Positions 37,401-46,700 of a stretch of 64,000 bases of DNA are shown in pieces. The DNA is from an uncultured Eubacteriales bacterium (GTDB taxonomy: Bacteria > Bacillota > Clostridia > Oscillospirales > CAG-382): assembly GCA_934446675.1 (NCBI GenBank), contig CAKSEL010000012.1:16988-80987 (forward strand). The letters run 5' to 3'. Each line of letters begins with the position of its first letter. The first letter of the stretch is position 1. The notes under the pieces were generated by a model. That model ran no database searches. It saw only the letters and a list, made by a program, of their open reading frames with translations, and had not been told where the DNA came from. The translations under genes were made by a program, and so were the position numbers.

Positions 37401-39650
37401 GAAATTTTCAAAGGCTGGTCAATTGACGGAACAAATGTAATAGATGTTGCGTCTTATGCTATAAACACCGATACGGAATTCAAGGCTGTAATGGAAACTA
37501 TCCTTGTAAGAGTTGAATTCTATGATCCTTCCAAGTCAGAGCCGCTTGTAAAGACAATGGACGTAAAGGTCGGTTCGACGCTTGCAGAGTCCGACTTCCC
37601 GACGGAAGTAGCACCCTGGTCGGTCAACGGCTTCTATAAGGACGGGACGCTCAGCAGCTACTATGTCGGCAAGGAATATCAGCACGTAATCAATTACAGA
37701 TGGCTGTTTGAGGACGAAACCACAGGCGACTGGACACAGTTCGTTGTTGACAGCACAAAGGTTGACAGCTCGGCTGATCCCAAGGTGTTCAAACTTTACT
37801 ATACTTCAAAGATGGCGCATCTTGAAGTTGACACACCGAGATTTACCCTTAACTTCATGCTCAGCGCTCCCTACGAGGACGACAGCAGAGTTATAGATAC
37901 CATTAAAGACGCACTGTTTATCAACGAAAGCTACATCAAGACAGTTTACGATTCAAAGGCTGACGGAAAGCTCGAAGATAAGCTTGCCGAAAAGGGTCTC
38001 ATTGATCCTGCAACGGGGGAAATACTCAACGTCAACAGAATGGTCAAGTTTGTAACGGTTCTCGGCGAGGCAAACCTCAATAAGTTCCTTGATGACAGAC
38101 TTGAGATCAATGCAAATCTTGATGACGATACACTTCTTCAGAAGTACGGAAAGATCTACCTCAGAAGCGCGACCGACGCACAGCTTCTCACTATCTGCAC
38201 CGATAAGTACGAAACCATCTGCGCAGAATACGGTCTTACACTCTTTGAGTCAAAGGTACTTCCCACACTCGATTCAATGCAGCAGCTTGCATATGAGTCT
38301 CTCAGCGATTCCGAAAGGGCAGCTTACGTAAATAACTACCTGATTGCAAATAAGTCTGACATACTTGCAAATTACAGCGATGACCTTGTTTCATATACCC
38401 ATGACTATATAAACGGTCTTACCGACGCAGAAATTGATGAACTTATCAATCAGTACCGCGAGAACATCAAGACAGAATTTGCAGACCAGATAGCACAGGA
38501 AAAGGAAGACTACAAAAACAAGATCGAAGATCAGCTCGTAATTCTTAAAGATCAGCTCGCACATGACGAACAGTTCGATGCAAATAAGGATAACCTTATA
38601 ATAGTATCCGCACTTCGTGACTTTGTCGATGAGAGCGATTATGACAGCATGATTGCAAAATATCTCACAAGAGTGCCTCAGTCCCTTATTGATAATCTTC
38701 CCAACGATATAATCAGACCTATCTACGAACGTACAAGAACAAGATACCTCAATGAGATAGACGCCGCAATATCACTTATCAACGCCGATTCTTCCGCAAC
38801 AACAGCTCTTGACAGCGGCGTAACGCTTCAGTTTAACCCCGTAAGCGAAGTTTACATTCCCATGCAGGCGTATGTAATAGACAGATACGACAGACTCGGC
38901 GACGAAATCAATAACAGAAAGCCGGAATTCTATGGCAAGTATAATAAGTACGTCGAACAGAACCCGTATATTGATCCTCTTCTTGAGCTTACAAACGCCG
39001 AAAACTGGTTTGACGGCTCGGCGAAAGACTATACCGAAGTCGGTTCGGGATATACTCTCAAAGAGTTCGACGATTACTATAATATGGTAAAGGCGTCCTC
39101 CGTACTTCTCGACGATATGCTCGTATGGTACTGCCAGAACGTAAGCAGCGAGGATCTCGATAAGGTTCTTGATAAGTCCGAGGAGAGAGTTCTCCACTAT
39201 GTAAACTATGCAGTTGACCTTCTCAACCTCTATAATACAAACGGAATACCCACAAGCCTTAAAGACCTTGTAGATGATATCATGAAAGACGATATGATAA
39301 AGAATGACATCATTACTGCAGGTCAGAAAGTGACCGATAAGGATATTGCGGATTATATAGATAAGCTTGCGAGCAATAAAGTTGCGGAAGGAGCATATGA
39401 TAAGCTCTCCGTAAAGTTTGCCGCAAGAATCGAAGTAATACTCGAAAAGTTTGCTTCCTCCAAGTTCAACAGAACCTATACCGAGGAAGATTACGCAAAG
39501 GCAAAGAAGGCAATCAATATTATCCACGCCAACGATAATAAGGACGTTACGGTAGATTATACCTTTGATAAAGTCGTAAAGGGCGATTCAAAGTCTTATG
39601 AATATAAGAATAATACCGTATCCGTCTGGAGAGATCTTGATAACGGTTAA
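34464..39650 (+). CDS. Giant SLH surface-layer protein with InlB-type repeats
   Basis: A 1728-aa protein; the AAGGAAG site and signal peptide (LTAILLAVIMLMQTFSFA) place the start at 34464, not 34428. Three SLH repeats (about 30-220) anchor it. After beta-helix-like sequence (about 225-300) and a GGGGGGG linker, about 320-1110 hold a tandem series of InlB/MucBP-like modules: repeats of KFLDKDGAEI and FxGWSLDGxxK, each about 60-130 residues. The C-terminal 600 residues are helical and match no known domain. It is a good candidate for the main S-layer or adhesive matrix protein. The 541-aa SLH protein follows 89 bp later, probably cotranscribed. Confidence 0.78.
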   Translation: MKKTTRLTAILLAVIMLMQTFSFAAKVSDFEDFPHDWSTEAMTAAVNNELLVGTSKTTIEPKKNLTRAEMTAIISRAFGATVPMDISFTRDVKANDWFYNSVALSYQMGVFNGTRDDMFEPNELMKREDVFLGLSRVLVISDDDYSILDKYTDKGQVDSWAIAAVSGMVGVGYLKGYEDNTLRPRGYITRAELAQIFHNIIRTYISEPGTYDKVSETGSVLIRSKDVTLENVTVNGDLILADGIGNGNCNITNVHVTGRILVRGGEGTVTFKNVTADGKVIINDPNGTVNFHNYRTDVPFKNNLEELTPATFLTNQPDTKPGGNTGGGGGGGVVSRKYSYKTQFYLEDLDGNYVLDDTLTKTAQGKYNEIVSAKELTAEESVGFSENTTHTDRVTVGTIKNGYLVLKRYYSRNEYSVKFIDTDATNQLGETQNYKYEASIPESAIPTPSAAPEGKKIVWCFDKEGTEPVDFASFRMPAANVTIYAVLVDIDKAAYKTEYYFEDLDGKYVLDGDLTVPGLDYIGKEVTAPGLLPIPEGFVENDTHADRVVSGNIAEDGSLTLKRYYKRIEYTVKFLDKDGAEIAAFEETVKHGGKIANTGRTTEAPAGQKFEGWSLDGTNKIDLASLTITADITLKPVFVEADKYEYKTEIYTEDLDGTYSLKTTISDYDYDGTAVTAKTYTETGFEEDTAHPDRVVSGTVDKDNVIVLARYYKRIKYTVKFLDKDGAEITEFTETVKHGGTIANTGRTTAAPDGQKFTGWSLDGVNKVELADITVTADVTLKPLFETAAKYAYVINYYFENLDDDNFTADDSLKITGTDYADETVTAAELDAADVPEGFEFDSENSVMSGTVKTDGSLELKVYYKRVRPDVKFFDSDRTTQVGATLNPKYGSKITPPAAPAAEKDGKPFCGWSTDGTLANIVDFNLYTVGTAAENFYAVYDNSTVQYTVIFTVNGTTVATTKVYGGGYATQPSDPVVEGEIFKGWSIDGTNVIDVASYAINTDTEFKAVMETILVRVEFYDPSKSEPLVKTMDVKVGSTLAESDFPTEVAPWSVNGFYKDGTLSSYYVGKEYQHVINYRWLFEDETTGDWTQFVVDSTKVDSSADPKVFKLYYTSKMAHLEVDTPRFTLNFMLSAPYEDDSRVIDTIKDALFINESYIKTVYDSKADGKLEDKLAEKGLIDPATGEILNVNRMVKFVTVLGEANLNKFLDDRLEINANLDDDTLLQKYGKIYLRSATDAQLLTICTDKYETICAEYGLTLFESKVLPTLDSMQQLAYESLSDSERAAYVNNYLIANKSDILANYSDDLVSYTHDYINGLTDAEIDELINQYRENIKTEFADQIAQEKEDYKNKIEDQLVILKDQLAHDEQFDANKDNLIIVSALRDFVDESDYDSMIAKYLTRVPQSLIDNLPNDIIRPIYERTRTRYLNEIDAAISLINADSSATTALDSGVTLQFNPVSEVYIPMQAYVIDRYDRLGDEINNRKPEFYGKYNKYVEQNPYIDPLLELTNAENWFDGSAKDYTEVGSGYTLKEFDDYYNMVKASSVLLDDMLVWYCQNVSSEDLDKVLDKSEERVLHYVNYAVDLLNLYNTNGIPTSLKDLVDDIMKDDMIKNDIITAGQKVTDKDIADYIDKLASNKVAEGAYDKLSVKFAARIEVILEKFASSKFNRTYTEEDYAKAKKAINIIHANDNKDVTVDYTFDKVVKGDSKSYEYKNNTVSVWRDLDNG

Positions 39651-39739
39651 TCCCGAATTATAAGCAAAACCAAAGATTTGTGTGTGCAACAGGCGGGAAA
39701 CTGCCTGTTGTATGCATAATAAGGCGAAAGGGGAAAATC

Positions 39740-41365
39740 ATGCGGATTTTCAAAAAAACGGCACTGTTTCTGGCAGTGTTAACAGTATTGTCAGCCTTCA
39801 GCGTATTTGCCGAACAGAACACGGCTCAAAAGAAGTTTTCGGACGTAACGGAATCAACGCCGTATTCCTCCGATATCTCAAAGCTTACAGACGCCGGGAT
39901 TCTCAACGGATATGAGGACGGTACGTTCAGACCGGAAGGCGGAGTAACAAGAGCTGAAATGTGTAAGATGATAGCGCTTACATTTAAGCTCACGGCAAAA
40001 ACAACCGACGCGAAAGGCTTTCCCGATGTAAGCGATACCGACTGGTATAAGCCGTATGCTCTCGCAGCGCAGGCAGCCGGAATTGTCAACGGATATGAGG
40101 ACGGATCTTTCCGCGGTTCCGAGCTTATAACACGCGAACAGGTCTGCGCAATACTTAACAGAATTTTAAAGCCTTATGATCTTCCCATAACCGCCACGGT
40201 GACGGATAAGATTTCCGACTGGGCAAAAAATGATGTTCTTATAATAGTCAAGAATAAGATAATGCCCATAGAAAGCGGAAACACTTTCCGTGCAACCGAA
40301 GTCATAAAGAGATACGAGCTTGCAAACGCACTTGCAAAATACGTCGTCGATATGCCCGAACCCGTGACTGCCGACATAAGATACTTTGTTGACGGCAAGC
40401 AGTACGGAGAGACCGATACGGTGCTTGTAGGCGAGTATGCAGATGTTCCGAAGGATCCCGAAAGCGCCGACGAGTCAATGTACTTTGAGGGCTGGAGAGT
40501 TGTCGGAACGACCGAAATAGTCGATCCTAAGATTTCAGCAGTGCTTGAAAGCATTGATTACGAGGCAGTCTTTGCAAAAAAGACATATAACGTGTATTTC
40601 TATGACGGAAAGACGCTGCTTCAGACTTTTGAAAAAGTTGAACACGGCTCCGCAATGCCCGCAGCCGATAATCCGCAGAAATCCGGATATGTGTTCAACG
40701 GCTGGTCGCTTACAGAAAACGGCGCGGTCGTTTCGGCAAACTATAAGATAACTTCCGAAACAAAGTTCTATGCTTTGTTTGAAAAGAAACCCGAAATTAC
40801 AACCTATACCGTCCGTTTCTACGCAAATGATAACCTCATTGATACGCAGGAGGTAGCAAAAGGCAATTATGCAAGCGCGCCGACTGATGTTCCGCAGTTT
40901 GAAGGTTATGAGTTTTCCGGCTGGCTGCTTTCGGGAGATACAAGCACGCTTATAAATATCTCCACATATAAGATCACAAAGAATACCGATTTTGTTGCAG
41001 CATATTCCGAAAAGCCTGTCATAGATAACCCTAACTCCGAAGAACTTATGGATAAGCTCAAGAGAGGACATGACCAGCTCGCGGCTATACGTTTTACAAA
41101 TGATCTTCAGAAGAAAGCAAGAGATCTCATAGTCGAATGTATGGCAAACGTAATAGAGGACGCGAAGAACGGCGCTCTTATCACAAAGGAATATGTAAAT
41201 ACCGAGTATAAGGAAACCGTAGACGAGGTTGAAACCATATGCTACGACGAAATGTCTGCAAGAGTTGCGTCGGATTTTTCAAACGCAATAACCAATAACG
41301 TAGATCCCGACGTACAGGAATTCTTAAAGGAATATTTCCTTGACGGAAAAGATATTTCAATGTAA
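39740..41365 (+). CDS. SLH surface protein with InlB-type repeats
   Basis: A 541-aa protein, start at the ATG 39740 after GAAAGGGG. Signal peptide (about 1-26, ALFLAVLTVLSAFSVFA). Three SLH repeats cover about 30-205 (FSDVTESTPYSSDISKLTDA, GYEDGTFRPEGGVTRAEM). Three InlB-type repeats cover about 215-440 (VYFYDGKTLLQTFEK, FYANDNLIDTQEVAKG). A helical C-terminal tail of about 110 residues follows. The tail is a shorter analogue of the helical C-terminus of the protein before it, so the two may share an assembly partner. A bidirectional terminator closes the operon. Confidence 0.78.
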   Translation: MRIFKKTALFLAVLTVLSAFSVFAEQNTAQKKFSDVTESTPYSSDISKLTDAGILNGYEDGTFRPEGGVTRAEMCKMIALTFKLTAKTTDAKGFPDVSDTDWYKPYALAAQAAGIVNGYEDGSFRGSELITREQVCAILNRILKPYDLPITATVTDKISDWAKNDVLIIVKNKIMPIESGNTFRATEVIKRYELANALAKYVVDMPEPVTADIRYFVDGKQYGETDTVLVGEYADVPKDPESADESMYFEGWRVVGTTEIVDPKISAVLESIDYEAVFAKKTYNVYFYDGKTLLQTFEKVEHGSAMPAADNPQKSGYVFNGWSLTENGAVVSANYKITSETKFYALFEKKPEITTYTVRFYANDNLIDTQEVAKGNYASAPTDVPQFEGYEFSGWLLSGDTSTLINISTYKITKNTDFVAAYSEKPVIDNPNSEELMDKLKRGHDQLAAIRFTNDLQKKARDLIVECMANVIEDAKNGALITKEYVNTEYKETVDEVETICYDEMSARVASDFSNAITNNVDPDVQEFLKEYFLDGKDISM

Positions 41366-41388
41366 TTACAAGCGAATATAAAGATAAA

Positions 41389-41413
41389 ACCGCACGGCTT
41401 AAAACCGTGCGGT
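41389..41413. terminator. Bidirectional terminator between convergent genes
   Basis: ACCGCACGG (41389-41397) and CCGTGCGGT (41405-41413) form a perfect 9-bp stem with A-tract and T-tract on the two sides. It can serve the SLH operon and the opposing FAD gene. Confidence 0.85.
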
Positions 41414-41434
41414 ACTTTTGTTGCTGTGTGTATG

Positions 41435-43294
41435 TTACTGTTCTCCGAACGCAACCTTTTCAAACCATTGTTCGCTTTGCGGCAAGGGCGATACTGTTCT
41501 CATGCAGCCGTCAAAACCGTTTTCCGTAAGCTGTACGTCAACAACGTCGTCGTTTCTGTCCTCAAGGCGGACATTTTTGCAAAGCCCTGATAAGCTTTCG
41601 CCGCCGCAAAGAATGTAACCTCCGCGGCTGAGATAACCGTTTTGTGCGTAGATGCGCTGAGATTCGAGAACCGCCTGCATTGTCAGCAGTAAATCCTCGT
41701 TGACAAAGGTGTTGTATATGTCAAACGGAGTTTTTGCAAGCGTTTCATCAAACAGAACAGAGAACTTTTTCTTTGCGTATTCAAGAGTTTTGAGCGTTTC
41801 GGGAAGTTTTCTGATGAATGCGCCGTGCAGAGACATAAGAGACTGAAATTCCGAACGTATTTCTGACGGGCTTTTTTTGCCGTTCGCCGCCTTTGCGGTA
41901 AGAGCGGAGATCTCCGACGAAACCTTTTGTTTCAGAACGTCGAATTTTGCTTTTTCAAATGAATTCCCGTTATTTTTGCTTATTGACAGCGCTGCTTTCA
42001 GCGAGGAAACCTGAGTTGAGTTGAGAGCGCTTCCACCCGGACGCGTTACGCCGAAAACTCCGGCACATTCGCCGCAGGCATACAGATTTTTGATGGTCGT
42101 CATGTAGTTTTCGTCAATGTTTAAGCCGCCGTTGCAGTGCTGGGCGCATACGTTTGCCGCAAGAGGCACTTTTTCAAGGTCAATGCCGTGATCCTTGTAA
42201 AGATCATAAGCTTTGATGTTGAGCCTTTTCAGCCTTTCGATAGGCGTGCCGAGCTTTTCAAGCCCGGATTTTTCAAGATATTCCTTTGTTTCGCTGCCGA
42301 GAGAGGAAAAATCGTACTCCGACGGATTTGAACGGAAGTCGAGGTATACTTTTCTGCCCTTTATGTGCGACTCGGTGTATACAGCAAGGTCTATTACAGA
42401 GCTTTTTCCGTTCAGATTCTTTGGTGAAAAAGGCCAGTTGTAGCCTTTCTGAAAGATAAGGTCACAGATTCCGGTATCAATGTAGTCGTGTAAAAATTCG
42501 CGTATGTTGCCGTTACGGTCAACCGATACATATTTCGGAATAACCTGCTGATAGCTGCCGGATAAATTCCAGCTGAAGTCGGTTGAGGCAAGACCGTACT
42601 GCCATTCCGAAAGGCTTGTAGCTTTTGCTCCTTCGCGCAGAGCAATGCCGGCTCCTCCGGTGTGGCATACCGGATAAACGCTGTCGGAGTATATGCCGGC
42701 AGGACCTCCCGACGCAATAATTACGTTTTTGGCACCTAAATATATTATTTCTCCCGTGCCTATGTCGATAGCTGCGCAGCCGTAAACTGTGCCGTTGTCA
42801 GTAAGCAGACGCACGGCGCGGAAACCCTCTATAACTTTGATGTTTTTCTGCTTTACGCGCTTTATCAGACATTCGCACATATATTTTGACGTAAGAGGTC
42901 CGCAGGAACTTGCCCTGAGCCTTACGTCATGGTCTGTTCTGTATCCGACATACTCACCGTACCTGTTCATGGGAAACGGAACGCCGGACTCCACAAGCTT
43001 AAAAAAGCATCTGAGCGACAGCGCCGATTCGGTGAGTGCATGGAAACCTTCTATTCCTCCGCAGGAAATGTATGTGCGCGCCATGTCGTATACGCTGTCG
43101 GACTGGTCTCCCGTGGTGCTTATCTTGTAGTAGGTCTGCTTGTCGGAACCCGTGTTTATGGAAGTGCTCGAATAAAGCCCCTCTGTGAGTATTGCAATAT
43201 TTGTAACGCCAAGCTCGTACAGGCTGTCCGCAGCATTGAGTCCCGCAGCGCCGCTGCCTATGACAAGGGCGTCGTAATATGTGTTTTCAGGCAT
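41435..43294 (-). CDS. FAD-dependent oxidoreductase, fumarate reductase/aspartate oxidase-like
   Basis: A 619-aa flavoprotein. Rossmann motif VIGSGAAGLNAADSLYELG lies near residue 12. FAD-contact regions include IIASGGPAGIYSDS and CHTGGAGIALREGA. The C-terminal FAD loop is NLYACGECAGVFGVTRPGGSA. The fold matches the succinate dehydrogenase/fumarate reductase/L-aspartate oxidase flavoprotein family, but the active-site Arg/His motifs of true fumarate reductases are not clearly present. No secretion signal or quinone partner is seen, so the substrate is unknown. The gene stands alone. Confidence 0.75.
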   Translation of the reverse strand: MPENTYYDALVIGSGAAGLNAADSLYELGVTNIAILTEGLYSSTSINTGSDKQTYYKISTTGDQSDSVYDMARTYISCGGIEGFHALTESALSLRCFFKLVESGVPFPMNRYGEYVGYRTDHDVRLRASSCGPLTSKYMCECLIKRVKQKNIKVIEGFRAVRLLTDNGTVYGCAAIDIGTGEIIYLGAKNVIIASGGPAGIYSDSVYPVCHTGGAGIALREGAKATSLSEWQYGLASTDFSWNLSGSYQQVIPKYVSVDRNGNIREFLHDYIDTGICDLIFQKGYNWPFSPKNLNGKSSVIDLAVYTESHIKGRKVYLDFRSNPSEYDFSSLGSETKEYLEKSGLEKLGTPIERLKRLNIKAYDLYKDHGIDLEKVPLAANVCAQHCNGGLNIDENYMTTIKNLYACGECAGVFGVTRPGGSALNSTQVSSLKAALSISKNNGNSFEKAKFDVLKQKVSSEISALTAKAANGKKSPSEIRSEFQSLMSLHGAFIRKLPETLKTLEYAKKKFSVLFDETLAKTPFDIYNTFVNEDLLLTMQAVLESQRIYAQNGYLSRGGYILCGGESLSGLCKNVRLEDRNDDVVDVQLTENGFDGCMRTVSPLPQSEQWFEKVAFGEQ

Positions 43295-43464
43295 GAATAC
43301 CTCCGGTGTTGTTTATGTTGATTCAATTATACATCATTTTGCACCGTTCTTCAATAGCGCGGCTTTGCGTAACGTATAAAAAAATGTGCTTACAGTATAA
43401 AAAGAAAAGAATGTGTGACTTTGCGGAAATTTGCGGTAATTGTAAAAAGTTTTGCTGCCGTCGA
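43295..43464. other. Divergent intergenic DNA before the GLUG gene
   Basis: Together with the promoter and leader that follow, this makes a 430-bp gap. It is AT-rich, has no convincing gene on either strand, and presumably holds the minus-strand FAD-gene promoter. Confidence 0.35.
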
Positions 43465-43493
43465 TTGACAATTTTCTCAAGGTAATGTATAAT
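43465..43493 (+). promoter_or_regulatory. Consensus promoter of the GLUG protein gene
   Basis: TTGACA (43465-43470), 17 bp, TATAAT (43488-43493). The transcript would start near 43500, giving a leader of about 228 nt. Confidence 0.85.
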
Positions 43494-43600
43494 AAACTCA
43501 TGGAAATCCAGCAGAAGATACACCGACGCGTGCAGAGTACGCGTATTCGCTTTCGGCTTTCGCAAAAATTCACATATAAGCCGGCGGTTTCACTTTTAGG

Positions 43601-43694
43601 CGTAATAAATCCGGGAAATAACGGATTTTAAACGCAATAAATCCGAATAAATTGCCTTTTGCAAAAATTGAACTTTGTGCACCGAAGGCATGCC
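43601..43694 (+). promoter_or_regulatory. Leader with mutually exclusive hairpins
   Basis: CGGATTT (43622-43628) can pair either with upstream AAATCCG (43607-43613) or downstream AAATCCG (43639-43645), the two arms being part of a 13-base direct repeat (43601-43613, 43633-43645). GCCTT (43654-43658) and AAGGC (43685-43689) add another stem, and GGCATGCC (43687-43694) is a palindrome. This is the geometry of a switching leader, ending 30 nt before the ribosome binding site. No ligand class is recognised. Confidence 0.5.
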
Positions 43695-43727
43695 TGTTAT
43701 ATAAAAACTGTAAGGAGGTCGTGTGCA

Positions 43728-46700
43728 ATGCGCGCACACAAATTGCCGTCAATGAAAAAACTGATTACACTTATAATAATGCTTGCGCTTATGATACCGG
43801 CGGCAAAGACCGCCGTATATGCTGTGCCGGCAGATGATGCCGTTATTTCGGAAAGCGCGGCAGAGAGTACGGACGCAGTATTTAACGAGGATACAGAGGA
43901 CAGCGCCGCACTGTTTGCCGAATTTGAAAGCGGCAGCGGAACACAGACAGATCCTTATATAATAAAGAACGCGGAACAGCTTAAAGCTTTTGCGCAGAGG
44001 ATAAACGCCGGATTTTCAAACGACGCATATTTCGCACTTGACGCGGATATAGATCTCGGAAACGCCGAATGGACGCCGGTAGGCTATTATGCGTCAAAAG
44101 GCGGATACAGCACCTGTTTTCAGGGCGAGTTTGACGGCAGGGGGCATACCGTAAAGAACTTCAAAATCACTTCTCCGTCAAATTCCTACGTCGGATTTTT
44201 CGGCTTTGTGTATAACGGTACCGTAAAGAATCTTACCGTGTCGGATTTTAATATTGAGTTTCAGAATACAGGTATTTATTACGCAGGAGCACTTGCCGGA
44301 AGATGTATTGCGATAGGAGAGAATGAAAAAATCGTAATAGACGGCTGCCGCGCGGAAAACGGAAGTATAAATGTAACATCTTCCGATAAAAGCGTGTACG
44401 CCGGAGGACTTCTCGGATATTTTATGTCGAGTACACTCGCAGAATCGCAGCTTTCGGACAGCTTTGCGAAAAATATTTCTCTTTACGCATACAGTACATA
44501 TTCCGTAAGCACGGCAACATACGTATATGCCGGCGGACTTGTCGGATATACCGCTGCAACGTCTGACGCATTTCAGAGCATTTCGGGCTGCGGCGCCGAT
44601 ACAGACGTAAACGCATATCATAACCAGACGAAAGGAAACGTCAAGGCTTTCGGCGGCGGACTTTTCGGATTTGTCGGCGCAGGTTCGGGAGATACGAGAG
44701 TGACGGTTGAGAAGAGCTTTGCTTCGGGAAATGTTACGGCACAGAGCTTCGGTTCGGCTCATGCCGGAGGATTGTCGCCGTATGTCAGCGTGTCCTCGTC
44801 GCTCGGGTCACAGAAAGCGTTTGAGATGACGGACTGCTATGCCTCCGGAAACGTCTATGCAAAGACTGCGGATACCGCGGTTTCCTCGTCGGGAGATCTT
44901 CCTTACTCGTGCGTCGGCGGAATTGCGGGATATTTTTACGATCCCCGTTCGGGCGCGTCTGCAAAGAATGTTTATGCGTCGGGCAATGCCGCAGATACAG
45001 GCTCGCTCAGCTCGTATGTCGGAAAGATATACGGTTACAGGCAGAATTTTGAGCTTGAAAACTGCTACGCGTTTGACTTTGCCTTTGTAAACGGCAGCGA
45101 TATTTCGGACGGCGGAGTGACGGAGATAAGCCTTGATAAGGCTTACGTAAAGGAAAGCTATAACGGCTTTGATTTTGACGGCGCATGGTGTTTTGATAAA
45201 TCTTCCGGATACGCACTTCCCGTTCTTTCGGATAATATGCATTTTTCCAAAGATCCGACGGTAACTTATATAAATGTCGATTATATTCTGTCTTCGTCAA
45301 CCGTAAAATACGGCGATGAATTTTCGGCTCCGCAAGAAATACCGTCGTATGATAAAGACAGAGGACGTGTGTACGAGTTCTCGCATTGGTCGCTTGTACC
45401 GAACGGCTCGGAATTTACTTCCGGCACGGCAGACAGAAATACAAACGTTTACGCCGTATATAATATTACCGCAAAGAAATATACCGTCGAATTTGTAAAC
45501 GGCACAAAGACCTATGTCCCAGAAACCGAGTATTCCTACGGAGATAAGATAGTTCCTCCCGAAACGCAGCCCGAAAAGGCGTCTGACGTCAACTTCTGGT
45601 ATACTTTCTCTCACTGGTCGCTTACGCCTGACGGAACGGCGCTGAATTTCGACACTTATACCGTGTCGGATAACGTTAAGATATACGCTGTCTATAAAGC
45701 CTATGACTTTACGGTGTGGGACGGAAAGACCGCAAAGGAAATAACGCGCGGTAACGGCTCGGAAAATAATCCTTATAAAATATCGAACGGCTATCAGCTT
45801 TTCTGGCTTTCAGAGGAGATTGCAGACGGAAACACAGAACTTGCAAAGGCATATTTTGAAGTTGACGCCGATATACAGCTCGGAAACTTTGAATGGCTCC
45901 CGATCGGAAACGCCGGATTTCCTTTTTCCGGCAGCTTTGACGGCGGAGGATATACAATAAACGGACTTAAAATTACCGATAAAAACCTTTCCGACGCGGG
46001 ATTGTTCGGTTACGTAAAGGACGCTGTAATTAACGGTGTCGTAATTAACGGCGCGCAGATCAATATTGAGAGCGAAAACGATATAAACGCGGGAATACTC
46101 TGCGGAACGGCGAAAGCCGCCGACGGTGTTCTTGAAATTTCCGAGATTAAAGTTTCGGGAAACGTTTCCGTTATATCGAAAGGAAACATAAATGCCGGTG
46201 CGGTCTGCGGAAAGCTTGTTGCGGAAGGCTCTGACGCTTATATTAATAATTCGTATTCCGACAGCAGAGTTTATGCGCGTTCGGAAAGCAATAACGCGCT
46301 TGCCGGAGGTATTTCGGCATATGTAAGCTCGTCCGGCGGCTGTGCGGCGCAAATCCGTAACTGCTATTCGCTTGATAAGGCTGACGCTGCGGCTGCACTT
46401 AAGGCTTACGCCGGAGGAATATGTGCCGAAATAAGTGTTTCGGATAATAAATCGGAGCCTGTAATATTCGGCTGCTTTACAGTCGGCGGTATTTCAACTT
46501 ATTCCGATTCTTCAGATATCGAAAACGCATATGCCGGTCATATCGTCGGATTCTGTAAGGATGAAAGCCTCGTAAACGAGTGTATATATTACCGTTCAGC
46601 AAGCCTTACATCTTCCGCAAACGGCGAGAGTGCCGGAATAAATGAATCCGGAATAGGAGCAATGTCCTCCAATTTCAGAAATCAGACTTTCCTTTCTCAA

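Noticed and set aside
35400..37500. CRISPR-like repeats in the repeat-rich SLH gene
   Set aside because: The repeats are coding, diverged and of protein-module length; no short identical repeats with spacers are present.
15136..41365. Cellulosome components (cohesin or dockerin)
   Set aside because: No dockerin or cohesin motifs were seen in the secreted proteins; anchoring is by SLH repeats instead.
43500..43628. 43-codon ORF in the GLUG leader
   Set aside because: It starts at the predicted transcript start without a ribosome binding site and ends inside the hairpin region.
43687..43694. c-di-GMP riboswitch before the GLUG gene
   Set aside because: The leader is structured, but the conserved core sequences of the known c-di-GMP riboswitches were not found, so no class is assigned.
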